A stretch of DNA of 64,000 nucleotides from Chionis minor (taxonomy: Eukaryota; Chordata; Aves; Charadriiformes; Chionididae): the NCBI GenBank assembly GCA_013398295.1, contig VZSF01009132.1, forward strand, positions 132,356-196,355, written 5' to 3'. The translations under genes and the position numbers were made by a program. Positions 63,501 to 64,000 of the stretch are shown here, piece by piece (within the stretch, counting starts at the first letter, position 1; the number at the start of each line of letters is the position of its first letter). A model generated the notes under the pieces. That model saw only the letters and a program-made list of their open reading frames with translations, did not search any database and was not told where the DNA came from.

Positions 63501-63792
63501 ATTTTCTTCTCTTCTTAATTCACCAAGTGTTTAGAGAATAATTTGATGCTACATCAAGTCACAGAAGTTCAGCTTCCAAAGGAAGACTATATAACAGTGT
63601 CAGTAACCAAACATTTACCTGGTGGGACACTATAGCGAGCCGCGTTCATATCAGGCTGGGGAGAGGCTTTATTGACTTCTCTCGGAGACAGCCTGTACGG
63701 TGACGCTGACCTTGTTGCTGTGTTTTGCACTTGTGCTTCCTGTTCTATTGCTCGCTTCACCTCAGCGTAAGGCATATAGGCCACCGGTTTTC
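42355..63792 (-). CDS. NCOR1: Nuclear receptor corepressor 1, C-terminal 25 coding exons (partial at window edge)
   Basis: Nuclear scaffold that bridges unliganded nuclear receptors to HDAC3-TBL1 repression. The visible exons (listed separately) join to 4,535 nt, about 1,511 residues, with every splice phase consistent, and end in LSDSDD-stop as in human (2,440 aa). The N-terminal SANT/DAD part lies beyond the right edge. All three nuclear-receptor interaction boxes (I/LxxI/VI) are present: IDVII in exon 51133-51629, ICQII across the exon 49825/49347 junction, and LEDIIRKAL in exon 43479-43700. A Glu-Arg alternating tract lies at 52484-52585. Upstream exons carry repeated G-S-I-S/T-x-G-T-P motifs. 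Known NCOR1 isoforms differ by inclusion of receptor-interaction segments; twelve of the 25 exons here are phase 1 to 1 and could be skipped in frame. Confidence 0.97.
42755..42937 (-). CDS. NCOR1: NCOR1 coding exon (second to last)
   Basis: Encodes [20 protein letters not shown] and [15 protein letters not shown], ending at a GTGAGA donor. The acceptor is a tandem CAGGAG; use of the second AG would start the exon at 42934 and drop one Gly. Confidence 0.94.
43479..43700 (-). CDS. NCOR1: NCOR1 coding exon with CoRNR box LEDIIRKAL
   Basis: Encodes [20 protein letters not shown], the C-terminal nuclear-receptor interaction domain, then a Ser/Glu-rich linker to PNSG. Phase 1 to 1. Confidence 0.95.
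44797..44850 (-). CDS. NCOR1: NCOR1 coding exon (54 nt)
   Basis: Encodes [17 protein letters not shown], matching human [17 protein letters not shown]. The acceptor is AATTGCAG and the donor GTAAGA. Phase 1 to 1. Confidence 0.93.
46115..46257 (-). CDS. NCOR1: NCOR1 coding exon
   Basis: Encodes [20 protein letters not shown] and [19 protein letters not shown]. The acceptor is TTGGCAG and the donor GTATGC. Phase 2 to 1. Confidence 0.94.
46258..48783 (-). other. NCOR1: NCOR1 intron carrying a CR1 copy
   Basis: A 2.5-kb intron; a CR1 3' fragment fills about 47901-48488 in the same orientation as NCOR1. No other element was recognised. Confidence 0.85.
47901..48488 (-). mobile_element. CR1 LINE, 5'-truncated 3' end
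   Basis: The minus strand reads as a CR1 3' end: a degenerate terminus ATTCTAGGATTCTATGA (the family ends in repeats of ATTCTATGA-type units), and a fossil of the reverse-transcriptase C-terminus with the DLLEQVQRR signature, broken by frame changes. CR1 elements are typically truncated at the 5' end, as here. No coding capacity is left. The inner boundary near 48488 is approximate. Confidence 0.92.
48784..48921 (-). CDS. NCOR1: NCOR1 coding exon
   Basis: Encodes [20 protein letters not shown] and [15 protein letters not shown]. The acceptor is GATGTAG and the donor GTATGT. Phase 2 to 2. Confidence 0.94.
49347..49570 (-). CDS. NCOR1: NCOR1 coding exon with second half of a CoRNR box
   Basis: Starts [15 protein letters not shown], completing ICQII, then a Pro/Thr/Ser-rich stretch and [19 protein letters not shown]. 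The acceptor is AATCAG after a T13 run. Phase 0 to 2. Confidence 0.94.
49825..49982 (-). CDS. NCOR1: NCOR1 coding exon with first half of a CoRNR box
   Basis: Encodes [20 protein letters not shown] and ends [13 protein letters not shown] at a GTAGGT donor, so the interaction helix is divided by the intron. Phase 1 to 0. Confidence 0.94.
50560..50688 (-). CDS. NCOR1: NCOR1 coding exon
   Basis: Encodes [20 protein letters not shown] and [14 protein letters not shown]. The acceptor is ACTCAG and the donor GTAAGT. Phase 1 to 1. Confidence 0.94.
51133..51629 (-). CDS. NCOR1: NCOR1 largest coding exon, CoRNR box IDVII
   Basis: A 497-nt exon. It contains [20 protein letters not shown], a Gln/Glu-rich middle and [20 protein letters not shown], the most N-terminal receptor-interaction box. 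Its length is not a multiple of three, so whole-exon skipping would shift the frame. In mammals an isoform lacking this box is reported to use alternative splicing here. Confidence 0.95.
51891..52056 (-). CDS. NCOR1: NCOR1 coding exon
   Basis: Encodes [20 protein letters not shown] and [19 protein letters not shown]. The acceptor is TCTGCAG and the donor GTATGT. Phase 1 to 2. Confidence 0.94.
52447..52626 (-). CDS. NCOR1: NCOR1 coding exon with Glu-Arg tract
   Basis: Begins [14 protein letters not shown], then 17 Glu-Arg pairs (one is Glu-Lys), then [12 protein letters not shown]. The acceptor is CTTCCAG and the donor GTGAGT. Phase 1 to 1. Confidence 0.94.
52484..52585 (-). repeat. NCOR1: Coding purine-rich repeat: 17 Glu-Arg(Lys) pairs
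   Basis: The 102 nt on the minus strand are almost all purines. Codons vary (GAA/GAG with AGG, AGA, CGG, CGA), so this is a codon-level repeat rather than a pure microsatellite. The fifth pair is Glu-Lys. Confidence 0.95.
53174..53323 (-). CDS. NCOR1: NCOR1 coding exon
   Basis: Encodes [20 protein letters not shown] and [18 protein letters not shown]. The acceptor is CTAACAG and the donor GTAAGA. Phase 1 to 1. Confidence 0.95.
54813..55022 (-). CDS. NCOR1: NCOR1 coding exon
   Basis: Starts with an Ala run then [20 protein letters not shown] and [17 protein letters not shown]. The acceptor is ACCCTCAG and the donor GTATGC. Phase 1 to 1. Confidence 0.95.
55023..55794 (-). other. NCOR1: NCOR1 intron
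   Basis: AT-rich intron of 772 bp with GTAAAT donor; no repeat family was recognised. Confidence 0.8.
55795..56019 (-). CDS. NCOR1: NCOR1 coding exon
   Basis: Encodes [20 protein letters not shown] and [20 protein letters not shown]. The acceptor is TTTTTAG and the donor GTAAAT. Phase 1 to 1. Confidence 0.95.
56551..56911 (-). CDS. NCOR1: NCOR1 coding exon
   Basis: Starts [20 protein letters not shown] and includes [20 protein letters not shown] and [15 protein letters not shown]. Phase 0 to 1; the opening GTP completes a GSISQ|GTP motif. Confidence 0.95.
57264..57520 (-). CDS. NCOR1: NCOR1 coding exon
   Basis: Starts [20 protein letters not shown], contains [12 protein letters not shown] and ends [10 protein letters not shown]. 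The acceptor is TATAAAAG and the donor GTAAAT. Phase 1 to 0. Confidence 0.95.
58079..58162 (-). CDS. NCOR1: NCOR1 coding exon (84 nt)
   Basis: Encodes [20 protein letters not shown] and SGSIMQ. The acceptor is AATTTTAG and the donor GTAAAG. Phase 1 to 1. Confidence 0.93.
58163..59525 (-). other. NCOR1: NCOR1 intron with old repeat and CpG-dense patch
   Basis: A 1.36-kb intron. It holds a decayed interspersed-repeat-like segment at about 58255-58360 and an unusually CpG-dense stretch at 59040-59345. Confidence 0.7.
58255..58360. repeat. Decayed ancient amniote repeat (probable)
   Basis: The order AGTAGCGCCCAGAGGGCC, then GCTAGACATTGTACCAACA, then CATCCTGCCCT resembles a widespread old reptile/bird interspersed repeat remembered as TAGCGCC..AGAGGCC, GTGCTAGGCRCTGTACAAACA, GTCCCTGCCC. 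Family name not assigned. Confidence 0.45.
59526..59666 (-). CDS. NCOR1: NCOR1 coding exon
   Basis: Encodes [40 protein letters not shown]. The acceptor is TTGCCAG and the donor GTAAGC. Phase 1 to 1. Confidence 0.95.
60248..60416 (-). CDS. NCOR1: NCOR1 coding exon
   Basis: Starts [20 protein letters not shown] and ends [16 protein letters not shown]. The acceptor is AATGCAG and the donor GTGAGT. Phase 0 to 1. Confidence 0.95.
61213..61310 (-). CDS. NCOR1: NCOR1 coding exon
   Basis: Encodes [20 protein letters not shown] and ends SLRGSITQ. The acceptor is CAAATTAG and the donor GTATTT. Phase 1 to 0. Confidence 0.94.
61817..61918 (-). CDS. NCOR1: NCOR1 coding exon
   Basis: Encodes [20 protein letters not shown] and [17 protein letters not shown] fits a SUMO-acceptor consensus (psi-K-x-E). 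The acceptor is TGAATAG and the donor GTAAAG. Phase 1 to 1. Confidence 0.94.
62034..62154 (-). CDS. NCOR1: NCOR1 coding exon
   Basis: Starts [20 protein letters not shown] and includes [18 protein letters not shown]. The acceptor is GTTTCAG and the donor GTAAGA. Phase 0 to 1. Confidence 0.94.
62545..62705 (-). CDS. NCOR1: NCOR1 coding exon
   Basis: Encodes [20 protein letters not shown], a Pro-rich stretch (TRPPPPLIP) and ends [10 protein letters not shown]. The acceptor is CCCCCAAG and the donor GTAAGA. Phase 1 to 0. Confidence 0.94.
62706..63618 (-). other. NCOR1: NCOR1 intron
   Basis: AT-rich 913-bp intron; no repeat, RNA gene or additional exon was recognised. Confidence 0.8.
63619..63792 (-). 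CDS. NCOR1: NCOR1 coding exon (most upstream one in the window)
   Basis: Encodes [40 protein letters not shown] and ends ARYSVPP. The acceptor is CTTCACAG and the donor GTAAAT. Phase 1 to 1. Confidence 0.94.
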
Positions 63793-64000
63793 CTGTGAAG
63801 GTTAAAGTGATCAGAAAGAAGAGAACCCTGGATTAGAAACTGGAGTCAAAAGGTCCAGTTTACAGCACATTTCTAACCATGGGCCTACTCCAATGTCAGA
63901 TGTACTCATCAGGTACAAATGTTTCAATTCAAAAGTAGTATTAAGGTATTGCCTAGTTTAATATGTTCTTATGCATATACTTCCATATCCAAAGCTTTGA
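63793..64000 (-). other. NCOR1: NCOR1 intron, cut by the window edge
   Basis: Sequence upstream of the last visible exon; no further exon is seen before the edge. The rest of NCOR1 lies beyond. Confidence 0.8.

Noticed and set aside
1..64000. CRISPR arrays, bacterial operons, tRNA or rRNA genes, or a novel multi-gene system
   Set aside because: None seen. All strongly supported coding sequence belongs to four known vertebrate genes with conserved order.

Overview
This looks like nuclear DNA from a bird. Spliced vertebrate genes fill the window, introns are short to moderate, there is a decayed CR1 LINE (the dominant avian retrotransposon), and two short N-gaps fall in GC-rich promoter regions, a common dropout in bird assemblies. 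The predicted proteins are closest, from memory, to chicken and mammalian orthologues. The species cannot be named from the sequence alone. The gene order matches human 17p: ADORA2B, ZSWIM7, TTC19, NCOR1.

Layout: 1-1.9 kb is intergenic. ADORA2B (+) has two coding exons (2568-2896 and 17744-18437) split by a 14.8-kb intron. From 18.4 to 22.0 kb is the convergent intergenic space and UTRs. ZSWIM7 (-) runs from 34148 to 22192 in five coding exons, including a 22-nt microexon. TTC19 (+) starts head to head with ZSWIM7; its first exon is hidden in the 34496-34736 gap and nine further coding exons run 34795-38285. From 38.5 to 39.7 kb is a convergent intergenic space. NCOR1 (-) enters at the right edge and ends at 42355, giving 25 coding exons for about the last 1,511 residues and probably a 2.7-kb 3'UTR.

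The genes are not an operon and do different jobs: an adenosine receptor at the plasma membrane, a homologous-recombination factor, a mitochondrial complex III factor and a nuclear corepressor. The only clear regulatory coupling is the shared ZSWIM7/TTC19 promoter. I derived exon boundaries by hand from ORFs, GT/AG sites and reading phase. The phases close without error in all four genes: 340 aa for ADORA2B, 140 aa for ZSWIM7, 296 visible aa for TTC19 and 1,511 visible aa for NCOR1.

I found no prokaryotic system, CRISPR array or unknown multi-gene cassette. The most interesting signals are inside known genes: a repeated GSI-type motif cut by introns at the same place in NCOR1, a doubled Glu-Arg tract, a tandem NAGNAG acceptor, a microexon, a duplicated intronic block and a CpG-dense intronic patch.
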